This document shows, piece after piece, positions 41,794-50,795 of a DNA stretch of 64,000 nucleotides. How positions within the stretch are numbered: the first letter of the stretch is position 1; every line of letters begins with the position of its first letter. Position numbers and translations under genes: made by a program. Under the pieces are notes generated by a model. That model was given only the letters and a program-made list of their open reading frames with translations, was not told where the DNA came from and made no database searches. Origin of the DNA: Mucilaginibacter psychrotolerans (GTDB taxonomy: Bacteria; Bacteroidota; Bacteroidia; Sphingobacteriales; Sphingobacteriaceae). The DNA lies in contig NZ_SOZE01000021.1 of the NCBI RefSeq assembly GCF_004519315.1, positions 1 to 64,000 on the forward strand, given 5' to 3'.

Positions 41794-43863
41794 CTAATAA
41801 TCTATCCGAACGTGATAAATGCTCATCAACATGCGTTTAAAGATGCTTTTTATTGTTTCCAGGTCTTTCAGGGTTATATTACTATCGTTCAACTGATTTT
41901 GATCCAGCTTGTATTTTACAATACGATCCACCAATACGCCGATAGACTCTTCATCAGGTTCTTTCAACGATCGCGATGCCGCTTCTACCGAGTCGGCAAG
42001 CATCAAAACACCGGCTTCTTTGGAGAAAGGTATGGGGCCAGGGTACCGGAAGATGTTCTCGTTGATGAACTTTTCGGGGAAATTCTTTAAAAACGATTGA
42101 TAAAAGTAATCTACCCGGGTGTTGCCATGGTGCGTACGTATAAAATCGATAACGATTTCGGGCAAGTTGGCTTTACGCGCCATCTCAATGCCTTTGCTCA
42201 CATGGCGGATGATGATCTGAGCGCTTTCCTCGTAAGGCAGCTTATCGTGCGGGTTGAAGTGCGAGTTTTGGTTCTCGATAAAAAACAGCGGATTTTGCAT
42301 CTTGCCGATATCGTGGTACAGCGCCCCTGCCCTTACCAGCAAAGAATTCCCACCAATGGCGTAGATGGCGTTCTCGGCCAGGTTGGCTACCTGTAAAGAG
42401 TGCTGGAAGGTGCCTGGTGCGCTAAAGGCCATCTCGCGTAGTAATGGGGCGTTGGTATTGGTGAGTTCGATAAGGGTAATATCGGATGTGATAGCGAAAA
42501 CCTTTTCAAAGGCATAAATAAGCGGATAGGCCAGCAAGGTGAGCATTACGCTGCCTGCAAAAGGAAGGAAATCCACCCAGTCGATACTGCTGAACGAGCC
42601 CTCACGCACCAGCGATATACCCACGAAAGAAACAAAATAGGCAAAGGTAATGATGAGTGCCGAGATGAGGAATTGTTCGCGGCGCAAAAGGTTCTTGATG
42701 CTGTAGATTGATACCATGCCTGCCGTTATCTCAAAAAATGCAAATTCGAAGCTGTTCGGTACAAAAAAACCGGCTATAAGCACTACCAGCAAGTGGATGT
42801 TGAGTGCCAGGCGCGTATCGAACAATATACGGATGATGATGGGAACGATGCAATAAGGTATATAATACAAATTGCCCGGCCACTGCAACTTAATAGCCAG
42901 CGATAAGGTGGCCAGCATAGCAGTAACCACCAGCAATATCAGGCTCACCAGCCTGTTATCATTATAAATGTCCCGCCTGAACAGATACAGGAAAATCATC
43001 AGCAAGGTAATCGTCAACCCAACCAGCAAAAACTGACCAAATAACACCAGCTTATAGTTGCCGTTAATACGGGCGTTATCCTCGAAAGCCTTTTTATAAG
43101 AGTTTAGTTTTTGGAAAGCCTCGTTATTGATTACGGAACCTTTACTGATAATGGTTTCGCCTTTTTGCACCATGCCACGGGTAATGGAAAGGTTTTCTAC
43201 CACCTCCTGCTCCAGGCGGGTGGTTAGTTTAAGGTCGTACGCAAGGTTAGTCTGCAGCCTGTCTTGTAGCAGGTTCAGCATAAATGCCCGGTCTACATAG
43301 GGCACCTTGCCTATCGCATTATCGCAGTAAGTAATGGCAGTTTCGCGGGTGAAGAGATCGGCTGTATTGCGCTCGGTAGCGATGTTATTGCTCAGTATGG
43401 TTATCTTATAGTCGGGTCCGCCCTGCTGGTATTTTGTATTAGGTTTGAATATACCACGGTTGTAGACTTGGGTAAGCAGGTTTACGCCAGTCTCGAGATA
43501 TTGAGATTTAAGCTTGTCGTTTATACCCGCGCCATGCCATTTTATCTCCAGATCGGTTTTAAAGCCTTCTATAAGTTGTTTGCCTACTTCAGTGTTTAGC
43601 TGGTATATCGGCGTTACCGTAGCCAGGGCGGCTTTTTGGTCGGCTTCTATTTCCTGGTTGGTTTTCAGTATGGCGAAGTTGTAAGGCGATATCAGATCTT
43701 TTTGGTTCCATATCCTCCCCTTTTCATATTCGTAGGCAAATTTTGCCTGCTTCGGCAGCGCGAACACAATAACGCTCACGCTCACTATCACCATAAAAAA
43801 CTTAACGTTAAGGGCGTATTTGCGCAATAATGCCTTCTGCCGGGCCGATGATAGTTTTGCCAT
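41794..43863 (-). CDS. 7TM-HD phosphodiesterase (PgpH-like)
   Basis: A 689-aa membrane protein: an N-terminal helix, an extracellular 7TMR-HDED region (about 50-290), seven membrane helices (about 290-480) and a cytoplasmic HD domain with LYHDIGKMQNP and FIRTHHGNTRVDYF. The layout equals PgpH/YqfF, which degrades c-di-AMP in Firmicutes and is widespread in Bacteroidota. It is divergent from the SPFH gene. This begins the conserved chromosomal part of the window. Confidence 0.93.
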   Translation of the reverse strand: MAKLSSARQKALLRKYALNVKFFMVIVSVSVIVFALPKQAKFAYEYEKGRIWNQKDLISPYNFAILKTNQEIEADQKAALATVTPIYQLNTEVGKQLIEGFKTDLEIKWHGAGINDKLKSQYLETGVNLLTQVYNRGIFKPNTKYQQGGPDYKITILSNNIATERNTADLFTRETAITYCDNAIGKVPYVDRAFMLNLLQDRLQTNLAYDLKLTTRLEQEVVENLSITRGMVQKGETIISKGSVINNEAFQKLNSYKKAFEDNARINGNYKLVLFGQFLLVGLTITLLMIFLYLFRRDIYNDNRLVSLILLVVTAMLATLSLAIKLQWPGNLYYIPYCIVPIIIRILFDTRLALNIHLLVVLIAGFFVPNSFEFAFFEITAGMVSIYSIKNLLRREQFLISALIITFAYFVSFVGISLVREGSFSSIDWVDFLPFAGSVMLTLLAYPLIYAFEKVFAITSDITLIELTNTNAPLLREMAFSAPGTFQHSLQVANLAENAIYAIGGNSLLVRAGALYHDIGKMQNPLFFIENQNSHFNPHDKLPYEESAQIIIRHVSKGIEMARKANLPEIVIDFIRTHHGNTRVDYFYQSFLKNFPEKFINENIFRYPGPIPFSKEAGVLMLADSVEAASRSLKEPDEESIGVLVDRIVKYKLDQNQLNDSNITLKDLETIKSIFKRMLMSIYHVRIDY

Positions 43864-43975
43864 TATATTGTTTAACCTATCAAAAATAATATAAGTTTCG
43901 GTAAATGTACTTTTTTCTTGTTTTTGTCAAATCAAATTTGATATCTTTATGATATCATTTTAAATCACCATAACC

Positions 43976-44833
43976 ATGAACTCTGAAAAAGTTATCACAG
44001 CACCATCGGGCTATTTGGGCCTGTTGCTATTCTTTGTATTAGGCGGGGCAGCAGCATATTTTTTTGTGGAGCGACACCCTGTCATCGGTATCAGTATCTC
44101 CTTGTTCGATCTAATCATCGTACTTTCGGGTCTAATCATCGTAAACCCAAATGAATCGCGCGTGCTTATCCTGTTCGGTAACTATTTGGGAACTGTAAAA
44201 TCAGGCGGGTTCTTTTGGGTGAACCCATTTACCGTAAAAAAGAAAGTATCGTTGCGCGCCTTTAACCTTAACGGGCAGCAGCTTAAAGTAAACGATAGTG
44301 TAGGTAACCCGATAGAGATAGCCGCAGTGATCGTGTGGCAGGTAAAAGAGACGGCCAAGGCCGTTTTCGCCGTAGAAAACTACCTGCAATACGTAAACAT
44401 ACAAAGCGAGGCTGCGGTACGCCACCTGGCAAACTCCTACCCTTACGACCATATAGAAGACGAAACCGCCAGCATAACCCTCCGCGGTGGTGCCGAAGAA
44501 GTAAGCCATATGTTGGAAAAAGAATTGAACGACCGTTTAGACCGCGCCGGCATCGAAGTGATTGAGGCCCGAATATCGCACCTGGCCTATGCGCCTGAGA
44601 TTGCACAGGCCATGTTACAACGCCAGCAGGCATCGGCCATTATAGCGGCCCGCAGGCTCATTGTAGAGGGTGCGGTAGGCATGGTAGAAATGGCTTTGAA
44701 TAAAATGGCCGAAAAGAACATCGTAGAACTTGACGAAGAACGCAAAGCCGCCATGGTAAGCAACCTGCTGGTTGTACTTTGCGGCGAACGCGCCGTATCA
44801 CCGGTGGTAAATACAGGCACCTTATATCATTAA
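43976..44833 (+). CDS. SPFH/Band 7 family protein
   Basis: A 285-aa protein with two N-terminal hydrophobic helices, then a Band 7 domain (NPNESRVLILFGNYLGTVKSGGFFWVNPF, split; VWQVKETAKAVFAVENY) and a C-terminal helix rich in Ala and Glu (AQAMLQRQQASAIIAARR). It is a membrane scaffold with unknown partners. It is followed after 1 base by an unknown gene and then an Arc-like repressor gene, an arrangement that suggests a functional unit. Confidence 0.93.
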   Translation: MNSEKVITAPSGYLGLLLFFVLGGAAAYFFVERHPVIGISISLFDLIIVLSGLIIVNPNESRVLILFGNYLGTVKSGGFFWVNPFTVKKKVSLRAFNLNGQQLKVNDSVGNPIEIAAVIVWQVKETAKAVFAVENYLQYVNIQSEAAVRHLANSYPYDHIEDETASITLRGGAEEVSHMLEKELNDRLDRAGIEVIEARISHLAYAPEIAQAMLQRQQASAIIAARRLIVEGAVGMVEMALNKMAEKNIVELDEERKAAMVSNLLVVLCGERAVSPVVNTGTLYH

Positions 44834-44834
44834 A

Positions 44835-45374
44835 ATGAACGATTTCAGGAATTTCAATCAGTTAAAAACAAACGAATTGTTTGTGACCCGCCAAAAATGG
44901 TTTTGTCCGTATTATGAATTGACCGACGGGCAGTTTATATACGGCAAACTAAGCTACAAAGGTATATGGAAGCGGCACACCATTATCGAAACCGCCGATG
45001 GGTTATGGACTCTGAAAATGGAAGGCTGGTTCAATAATACCATGTTGTTGAATGAGGGCGAGGACAAAACCGTTGGCAGTATAAAACCATCGCATTGGAA
45101 ACGGGATACCAGCCTGAAACTGGACAATGGTTTTGAAGCTACTTTTATTTACAAGAAGCTTTTTTCCAAATCGTTAACCTTAATAAATAGTACAGAAGGC
45201 GACATATTAGAAGTGAAACAGAAGCCCTTTAGCATTAAGAAGCCTTTTGAGGTAACCATAAGCGCTCAACAACAAAAAACCAAGCTTAACCTGCCACTGT
45301 TTGCTTTAATAGGGGTTAGTACAATTTTATTACGACAGGCCCAAGCCTCCGCTGCTGCAGGGGCAGGCGCGTAA
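44835..45374 (+). CDS. Unknown 179-aa protein of the SPFH operon
   Basis: No named family is recognised. The first 150 residues are beta-rich with aromatic residues (QKWFCPYYELTDGQFIYGKL, TLKMEGWFNNTMLLNE), reminiscent of a tubby/LURP-like barrel. The C-terminus is a single hydrophobic segment (LPLFALIGVSTILL) followed by an Ala/Gly tail. It starts one base after the SPFH stop codon, so it is translationally coupled to it. Confidence 0.8.
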   Translation: MNDFRNFNQLKTNELFVTRQKWFCPYYELTDGQFIYGKLSYKGIWKRHTIIETADGLWTLKMEGWFNNTMLLNEGEDKTVGSIKPSHWKRDTSLKLDNGFEATFIYKKLFSKSLTLINSTEGDILEVKQKPFSIKKPFEVTISAQQQKTKLNLPLFALIGVSTILLRQAQASAAAGAGA

Positions 45375-45384
45375 ATATCAAAGC

Positions 45385-45549
45385 ATGGCAGAGAAAAAGG
45401 CATTTGTGTTGAGGGTAAACCCCGACGTACTGAAGGAGTTGGAAGCCTGGGGTGCCGATGAATTCCGTAGTACCAACGGGCAGATAGAGTACTTGCTGCA
45501 ACAAGCACTTAACGATAGGAAGAAAGCCGCAAGGAAGAAAAAGGCATGA
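45385..45549 (+). CDS. Arc-like ribbon-helix-helix DNA-binding protein (54 aa)
   Basis: A short gene starting 10 bases after the previous stop. The protein begins MAEKKAFVLRVNPDVLKELE, with a beta strand (KAFVLRV) and two helices (DVLKELEAWGADEF and TNGQIEYLLQQALNDRKK) as in Arc/MetJ ribbon-helix-helix proteins, and ends in a lysine-rich tail. Arc-like proteins are often encoded beside SPFH genes in this phylum. It may autoregulate the operon. Confidence 0.82.
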   Translation: MAEKKAFVLRVNPDVLKELEAWGADEFRSTNGQIEYLLQQALNDRKKAARKKKA

Positions 45550-45726
45550 TTGGTTACTCCTACTTTCAGAAAACTCCAAGTGAAACGAACAGGTCGACAT
45601 AAGCCCCTGAAGGTACTTTGCGACCTGCGAAAACTTCCTCGATTTTGTAACTTTTTACTAAAAAAAGTATTTTTTATCAATTAAAGGATTTTCAAAAACA
45701 GGACGATATTTAGGTTCGGATTTCGC

Positions 45727-45744
45727 TGTCTAATTGTTTAGACA
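45727..45744. promoter_or_regulatory. Inverted repeat TGTCTAA-N4-TTAGACA
   Basis: A perfect 7-bp inverted repeat with a TTGT centre, TetR-operator-like in size, lies in the 367-base gap between the arc-like gene and thiolase. No terminator T-run follows. Confidence 0.45.
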
Positions 45745-45820
45745 AAAAAAGAAACAAACTTACATCCACCCATATTATTTGCAGGCTTAAAGTGCCTCAT
45801 CAATCTAAGCATGAACGCAA

Positions 45821-45852
45821 GATAATTTATTATGCATGCATAATAAATTATC
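45821..45852. promoter_or_regulatory. 32-bp perfect palindrome upstream of thiolase
   Basis: GATAATTTATTATGCA (45,821-45,836) is followed without a spacer by its exact complement (45,837-45,852). The symmetry stops at both ends. Its centre lies about 47 bases before the -7 box TAAATTTG (45,883-45,890) of the acetyltransferase gene. It could be a dimeric regulator site; the absence of a loop argues against a terminator. Confidence 0.6.
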
Positions 45853-45882
45853 CACACCGCATTATTCTTAAAGCAAAAAATA

Positions 45883-45890
45883 TAAATTTG
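45883..45890 (+). promoter_or_regulatory. -7 box of the acetyl-CoA acetyltransferase gene
   Basis: TAAATTTG matches TAnnTTTG and lies 26 bases before the ATG. Confidence 0.55.
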
Positions 45891-45916
45891 CCCACCATTA
45901 TAATTCGTCTCTAATC

Positions 45917-47095
45917 ATGAAAGAAGTATATATCGTTTCGGCCACGCGTACACCTATCGGGAGTTTTGGCGGTAGCCTTGCTCATTTATCAGCCACGCAA
46001 CTGGGTGCAATAGTCATTAAATCTGCCATTGAAAAGGCCGGCTTACAGCCGGGTGAGATACAAGAAGTGTACATGGGGAACGTATTATCGGCCAATTTAG
46101 GTCAGGCACCGGCTACGCAGGCGGCCATATTTGCGGGCCTACCCTATTTGCCTGCTACTACGGTAAATAAGGTGTGCGCATCGGGCATGAAAGCAATTAT
46201 GCTGGCCGCCCAAAGCATCGCCAACGGCGATAACGAAATTGTACTTGCAGGCGGTATGGAAAGTATGAGCAATGTACCCTATTACCTGGATAAGGCCCGC
46301 AATGGCTACCGGTTGGGTAACGGGCAAATTACCGACGGACTGGTTAAAGACGGCCTTTGGGATGTGTATAACGACTACCACATGGGTTCGGCTGCCGAGC
46401 TTTGCGCAGTAGATTGCAACGTAACCCGCGAAGAACAAGATGCTTTCGCGATAGAATCCTATAAACGTGCGCAGGCGGCCCAGGCAGCAGGCAAGTTCAC
46501 CGGTGAGATAACCCCAGTAGAATTAAAAGACAAGAAAGGTGAAATAACCTTGTTCAGCAACGATGAGGAGCCGGCTGCGGTAAAATTCGAGAAAATACCC
46601 TCGCTTAAACCCGTCTTCAAAAAAGATGGCACAGTTACCGCGGCCAATGCATCTACCCTAAACGATGGTGCAGCAGCGTTGGTGCTGATGAGCAAAGAAA
46701 AAGCTGAGGATATGGGTATTAAGCCGCTGGCCAAAATTGTTTCTTACGCCGATGCACAGCAAGCGCCGGAGTATTTTACTACCGCGCCATCAAAAGCCAT
46801 CCCTCTGGCTTTGCACAGGGCAGGGTTATCTGCACAGCAGATTGATTTCTTCGAAATAAACGAAGCTTTTTCGGTGGTATCTGTAGCCAACAATAAACTG
46901 CTTGGCTTAAATGCGGATAAAGTAAACGTAAACGGCGGCGCGGTAGCTATCGGCCACCCGCTGGGCGCATCGGGTGCGCGTATTATCGTTACCCTTATCA
47001 ACGTATTGAAACAGAATAACGGGAAGTTTGGCGCAGCGGGCATATGCAACGGCGGTGGCGGCGCAAGCGCTATGGTGATAGAGAATATTAGGTAA
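45917..47095 (+). CDS. atoB: Acetyl-CoA C-acetyltransferase (thiolase)
   Basis: A 392-aa thiolase with all catalytic residues: the acyl-binding cysteine in NKVCASGMKA (about residue 89), NEAF, the histidine in IGHPLGASGAR and the second cysteine in CNGGGGASAMV. The length is typical of biosynthetic/degradative acetoacetyl-CoA thiolase. It condenses or cleaves two acetyl-CoA units in ketone-body, mevalonate or fatty-acid metabolism. No fatty-acid genes are adjacent. Two palindromes lie upstream. Confidence 0.96.
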   Translation: MKEVYIVSATRTPIGSFGGSLAHLSATQLGAIVIKSAIEKAGLQPGEIQEVYMGNVLSANLGQAPATQAAIFAGLPYLPATTVNKVCASGMKAIMLAAQSIANGDNEIVLAGGMESMSNVPYYLDKARNGYRLGNGQITDGLVKDGLWDVYNDYHMGSAAELCAVDCNVTREEQDAFAIESYKRAQAAQAAGKFTGEITPVELKDKKGEITLFSNDEEPAAVKFEKIPSLKPVFKKDGTVTAANASTLNDGAAALVLMSKEKAEDMGIKPLAKIVSYADAQQAPEYFTTAPSKAIPLALHRAGLSAQQIDFFEINEAFSVVSVANNKLLGLNADKVNVNGGAVAIGHPLGASGARIIVTLINVLKQNNGKFGAAGICNGGGGASAMVIENIR

Positions 47096-47274
47096 AAAAA
47101 GGTAGTTTTATCATCTCATGAATATGTAAGGCATTTGGCTTTCAGGCACTCGTGAGAAATTATCAATAGAGTCTGCTCAGGAATTTAAAAACGCCGACAC
47201 ATGCACCTCAAAAAAAATCCGTCAAAATAAATTCCGCTATTTCAAGTTATACCCTATATCCTCAATATACAAAA

Positions 47275-48192
47275 GTGGTTAAACGTTTATATCTATTTCT
47301 TCCCCTACTATTTGTTTGCAGCATTTCTTTAGCCCAGCATTCAGACGACAGCGGCAACCGCAAAATGTTGCGCATGTATGAAGATAGCCTGGCGATACTG
47401 GGCAAGCGGTTCATTAACGATACCGACGACCTTACCCGCAAGGCCGCCAATTATAAATTCATACCCACGCTGGTTTCTGCCTTGAAAATAAGCAACTCTT
47501 TTAACTACGGGTTCGACTCTTTAAAAAGCGTCAGCATCATCAATGCGCCGGATAATCGCTTCCGCGTCATCAGCTGGCATATCATGAACCAGGATGGTAG
47601 CTATCGCTTCTATGGTACTATACAGATGAATAGCGATAAGCTGCTCATGTATCCGCTGGAGGATTACTCGCCATTGCTAAAGAATCCGGAAGACAGCATC
47701 ACCGACAATCGCAAGTGGTTTGGTGCACAGTATTATAAGATTGTTAAGGTTAACGCGGCTACCCCCTATTACGTAATGCTGGGTTGGAAAGGCAACACCA
47801 TTCGCTCCAATAAAAAGGTGATAGAAATAATATCGTTCGACCGGGAAAACAAACCTATACTGGGTTTGAGCGTGTTAGATGGCAACGACAAGGTGCGTAA
47901 ACGCGTTGTGTTTGAGTACACCCGCCAGGCATCGATGCTTTTACGTTACGTAACCGAGCAACATCTCATCGTTTTCGACCACCTTTCACCGCCAGACCCA
48001 AAGATGAAAGATCGCCCGGATACCTTCGGCCCCGACCTTACTTATGATGGTTACCAGTTGAAAGATGGCCGCTGGCGTTATGTGGATAACCTGGATATGC
48101 GTAATATACCGCAGCCGGAAGACGACACCTTTGTAGACCCTAAGAAACAGGCTTTAAAAGACAGGGAACAAGTGCCCTTAAAAAAACATTAA
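47275..48192 (+). CDS. Exported hypothetical protein
   Basis: A 305-aa protein with a GTG start and a clear signal peptide (LYLFLPLLFVCSISLAQ). The mature part is beta-rich with blocks such as NRKWFGAQYYKIVK and YYVMLGWKGNTIRSNKKV, and ends basic (REQVPLKKH). I recognise no named domain. It is likely a periplasmic protein. Confidence 0.85.
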   Translation: MVKRLYLFLPLLFVCSISLAQHSDDSGNRKMLRMYEDSLAILGKRFINDTDDLTRKAANYKFIPTLVSALKISNSFNYGFDSLKSVSIINAPDNRFRVISWHIMNQDGSYRFYGTIQMNSDKLLMYPLEDYSPLLKNPEDSITDNRKWFGAQYYKIVKVNAATPYYVMLGWKGNTIRSNKKVIEIISFDRENKPILGLSVLDGNDKVRKRVVFEYTRQASMLLRYVTEQHLIVFDHLSPPDPKMKDRPDTFGPDLTYDGYQLKDGRWRYVDNLDMRNIPQPEDDTFVDPKKQALKDREQVPLKKH

Positions 48193-48309
48193 ACCTGTGC
48201 ATAAACCTTTAAACCAACATTGCTATACCAATTTGTAATAATTTCGGTATAAAATTCTGGATTAGTATAATTGTATTATTTTAGGCAAATATTTATCCCC
48301 AAACAACTA

Positions 48310-49797
48310 ATGCAAGAGAGCATCGCTGAAGTCCCTGTTAAAAAGTCGAGATTCCCCAAAGCCGTACCATTCATCATAGGCAACGAAGCAGCAGAACGCT
48401 TCAGTTTTTACGGTATGCGTTCTATACTTACCTTGTTTTTGGTAAAGCAATTTTTTAACCCAACAGATAATCCGGCCTTAGCGCAACAAGCCGATGCACA
48501 CGCCAACAAGCTGAACCACCTGTTTGTAATGGTGGCTTACGCATTACCCTTCGTAGGCGGCATGGTGGCCGACTGGTTTACCGGCAAGTACAAGCTTATC
48601 CTGTATATATCCGTAGTTTATTGCATCGGGCACCTTTTGCTTTCCATGTTCGATACCAGTCTGGGTGGTTTCGAAATAGGTATGCTGGTAGTAGCCATAG
48701 GTGCGGGCGGTATCAAATCATGCGTATCGGCCAACGTGGGCGATCAGTTTGATTCCAGCAATCAGGATTTGCTTTCGAAAGTTTACGGCTGGTTTTATTT
48801 CAGCATCAACGCGGGCTCTATGTTGTCAACAATAGCTATCCCTACCATTTACAAATACTACGGGGCCAAATGGGCATTTGGTATCCCAGGGATATTAATG
48901 GCGCTGGCAACTGTCATATTTTTTATGGGCCGCAAAAAGTACGTAAAAGTGCCTCCGCAAGGCGTAAACCGCAATAACCTGGTGTTTATTACCTGGTATG
49001 CTTTAACCAACTTAAGCAAGCGGAAGCCTGGTCAATCGTTTCTTGATATTGCAAAGAGCAATTATGATCCCGAGCGTGTTGAGGGCGTTAAAGCAGTATA
49101 TCGTGTAATTGCAGTCTTCTTTTTTGCCCTTGCTTTTTGGGCGGTTTGGGATCAGTGCCTGTCAGAGTGGACGTTGTATGCCAAAAAAATGGATAGGGTA
49201 ATTAACCTTGGTTTTACTTCTTTTGAGATAGAACCCGGTTCTATGTCTACATTCAATACCATTTTCCTGTTATTATTTATCCCACTTTTTAATTACGTGG
49301 TGTACCCATGGTTTGATAAAATAGGATTAAAGACCACACCTTTGCGCAGACTTGGTACCGGTTTAATTCTAACTGCATTATCGTTTGTAGTTATTGGCTT
49401 TACGCACGTAAGCATCGATCATGGTGGCGCACCATCCATGTGGTGGCAGGTGCTCGCATTTTTGATATTATCAGCGGCAGAAGTGTTGGTGTCAATTACC
49501 GGTTTAGAGTATGCTTACACCCATTCTCCAAAATCAATGAAGAGCACCATGTCGGGTATTTGGTTCCTGGTGGTATCGTTCGGCAATTTAATTACTGCAG
49601 TTGTAAACGGCCTTATTGAAGACGGCGGCTGGTGGGCTAAAAACCTCAAAGGGGCCAATTACGAATGGTTTTTTGTGGCTTTTATCATGGTGTTTGTCAT
49701 CGCGTTTCTGATCGTTTCGTCGCGCCTTAAAGAAAGGAATTACATTACCGACCCATATATCGAAAACGAAGTTATTGCAGATACCAATAACCTGTAA
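48310..49797 (+). CDS. POT-family proton-dependent oligopeptide transporter
   Basis: A 495-aa major-facilitator protein of the PTR2/POT type with the proton-coupling ExxER-like signature in NEAAERFSFYGMRS, the GGMVADWFTGKY loop and 12-14 membrane helices. The ATG at 48,310 is chosen because the POT signature normally lies within the first 30 residues. It imports di- and tripeptides across the inner membrane. Confidence 0.93.
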   Translation: MQESIAEVPVKKSRFPKAVPFIIGNEAAERFSFYGMRSILTLFLVKQFFNPTDNPALAQQADAHANKLNHLFVMVAYALPFVGGMVADWFTGKYKLILYISVVYCIGHLLLSMFDTSLGGFEIGMLVVAIGAGGIKSCVSANVGDQFDSSNQDLLSKVYGWFYFSINAGSMLSTIAIPTIYKYYGAKWAFGIPGILMALATVIFFMGRKKYVKVPPQGVNRNNLVFITWYALTNLSKRKPGQSFLDIAKSNYDPERVEGVKAVYRVIAVFFFALAFWAVWDQCLSEWTLYAKKMDRVINLGFTSFEIEPGSMSTFNTIFLLLFIPLFNYVVYPWFDKIGLKTTPLRRLGTGLILTALSFVVIGFTHVSIDHGGAPSMWWQVLAFLILSAAEVLVSITGLEYAYTHSPKSMKSTMSGIWFLVVSFGNLITAVVNGLIEDGGWWAKNLKGANYEWFFVAFIMVFVIAFLIVSSRLKERNYITDPYIENEVIADTNNL

Positions 49798-49818
49798 AGA
49801 AAATATTACCTTACAATT

Positions 49819-49848
49819 ACAGGATTGCGATTGCTTTCCTGTTTTTTT
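49819..49848 (+). terminator. Terminator after the POT gene
   Basis: ACAGGA pairs with TCCTGT and is followed by seven Ts. Confidence 0.6.
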
Positions 49849-49915
49849 GTTTCATTGCAAATAAAATGGGTTATTTTAGCCGATACATTTACCCCCAATT
49901 CCAAAAAAACGATAA

Positions 49916-50647
49916 GTGCCTGATAGTATAGTAATTATACCAACTTACAACGAAAAAGAAAACATCGAACGGATGATTCATAAGGTGTTTTCGTTGGTGC
50001 ACGATTTCCACCTGCTTATTATCGACGACGGATCGCCCGATGGAACGGCTAAAATAGTAAAGTCGTTGCAGCGCGATTATGGTGAAAAACTCTTCCTGAT
50101 AGAACGAGCGGGTAAGCTGGGCCTGGGCACCGCCTACATACGGGGTTTTAAATGGGCCATCGAAAACCATTACGACTATATTTTTGAGATGGATGCCGAC
50201 TTTTCGCATAACCCCGACGATTTACTACGACTGCGCCAGGCTTGTATAGATGATAACGATGCGGTAATTGGCTCACGTTACATTAAGGGCGTAAACGTTG
50301 TGAACTGGCCAATGAGCCGCGTGCTGATGAGTTACTTCGCGTCGGTTTATGTGCGTTTTATCACAGGTATCGATATACAGGATTCCACTGCCGGCTTTAT
50401 GTGCTACCGTCGCAAGGTGCTGGAAACGATTCAACTTGATAAAGTAAAATTTGTAGGCTACGCTTTCCAGATAGAGATGAAATTCACTACTATAAAGCAT
50501 GGCTTCCGTGTAAAAGAGATACCTATCATCTTTACCGACCGCACCGCCGGCACCTCCAAAATGTCGAAGGGGATATTCAAGGAAGCTGTATTCGGCGTAT
50601 TGCAAATGAAACTCAACAGTATTTTCAGGAAGTACCCGGAGGGATAA
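49916..50647 (+). CDS. Polyprenol-phosphate mannosyltransferase (Dpm1-like GT2)
   Basis: A 243-aa family-2 glycosyltransferase: VIIPTYNEKENIERMI at the start, the metal-binding DADFSHNPDDL, and IPIIFTDRTAGTSKMSKGI, all characteristic of dolichol/polyprenol monophosphomannose synthases. There are no membrane helices. It starts with GTG. It probably makes polyprenyl-phospho-mannose for glycan or protein glycosylation. Confidence 0.92.
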   Translation: MPDSIVIIPTYNEKENIERMIHKVFSLVHDFHLLIIDDGSPDGTAKIVKSLQRDYGEKLFLIERAGKLGLGTAYIRGFKWAIENHYDYIFEMDADFSHNPDDLLRLRQACIDDNDAVIGSRYIKGVNVVNWPMSRVLMSYFASVYVRFITGIDIQDSTAGFMCYRRKVLETIQLDKVKFVGYAFQIEMKFTTIKHGFRVKEIPIIFTDRTAGTSKMSKGIFKEAVFGVLQMKLNSIFRKYPEG

Positions 50648-50795
50648 AGGTTAGATGCTGGTGGGTAGAGGTTAGTTGTTCTTGTCATGAATTTGCGGAT
50701 TGATATTTATACTAATTTTATTAGCTTTGGAGCAAGGATTACTGATTAGAAATTAACTAATCTCGAATCAACAAATCGCTAATATCTAACAAGCA

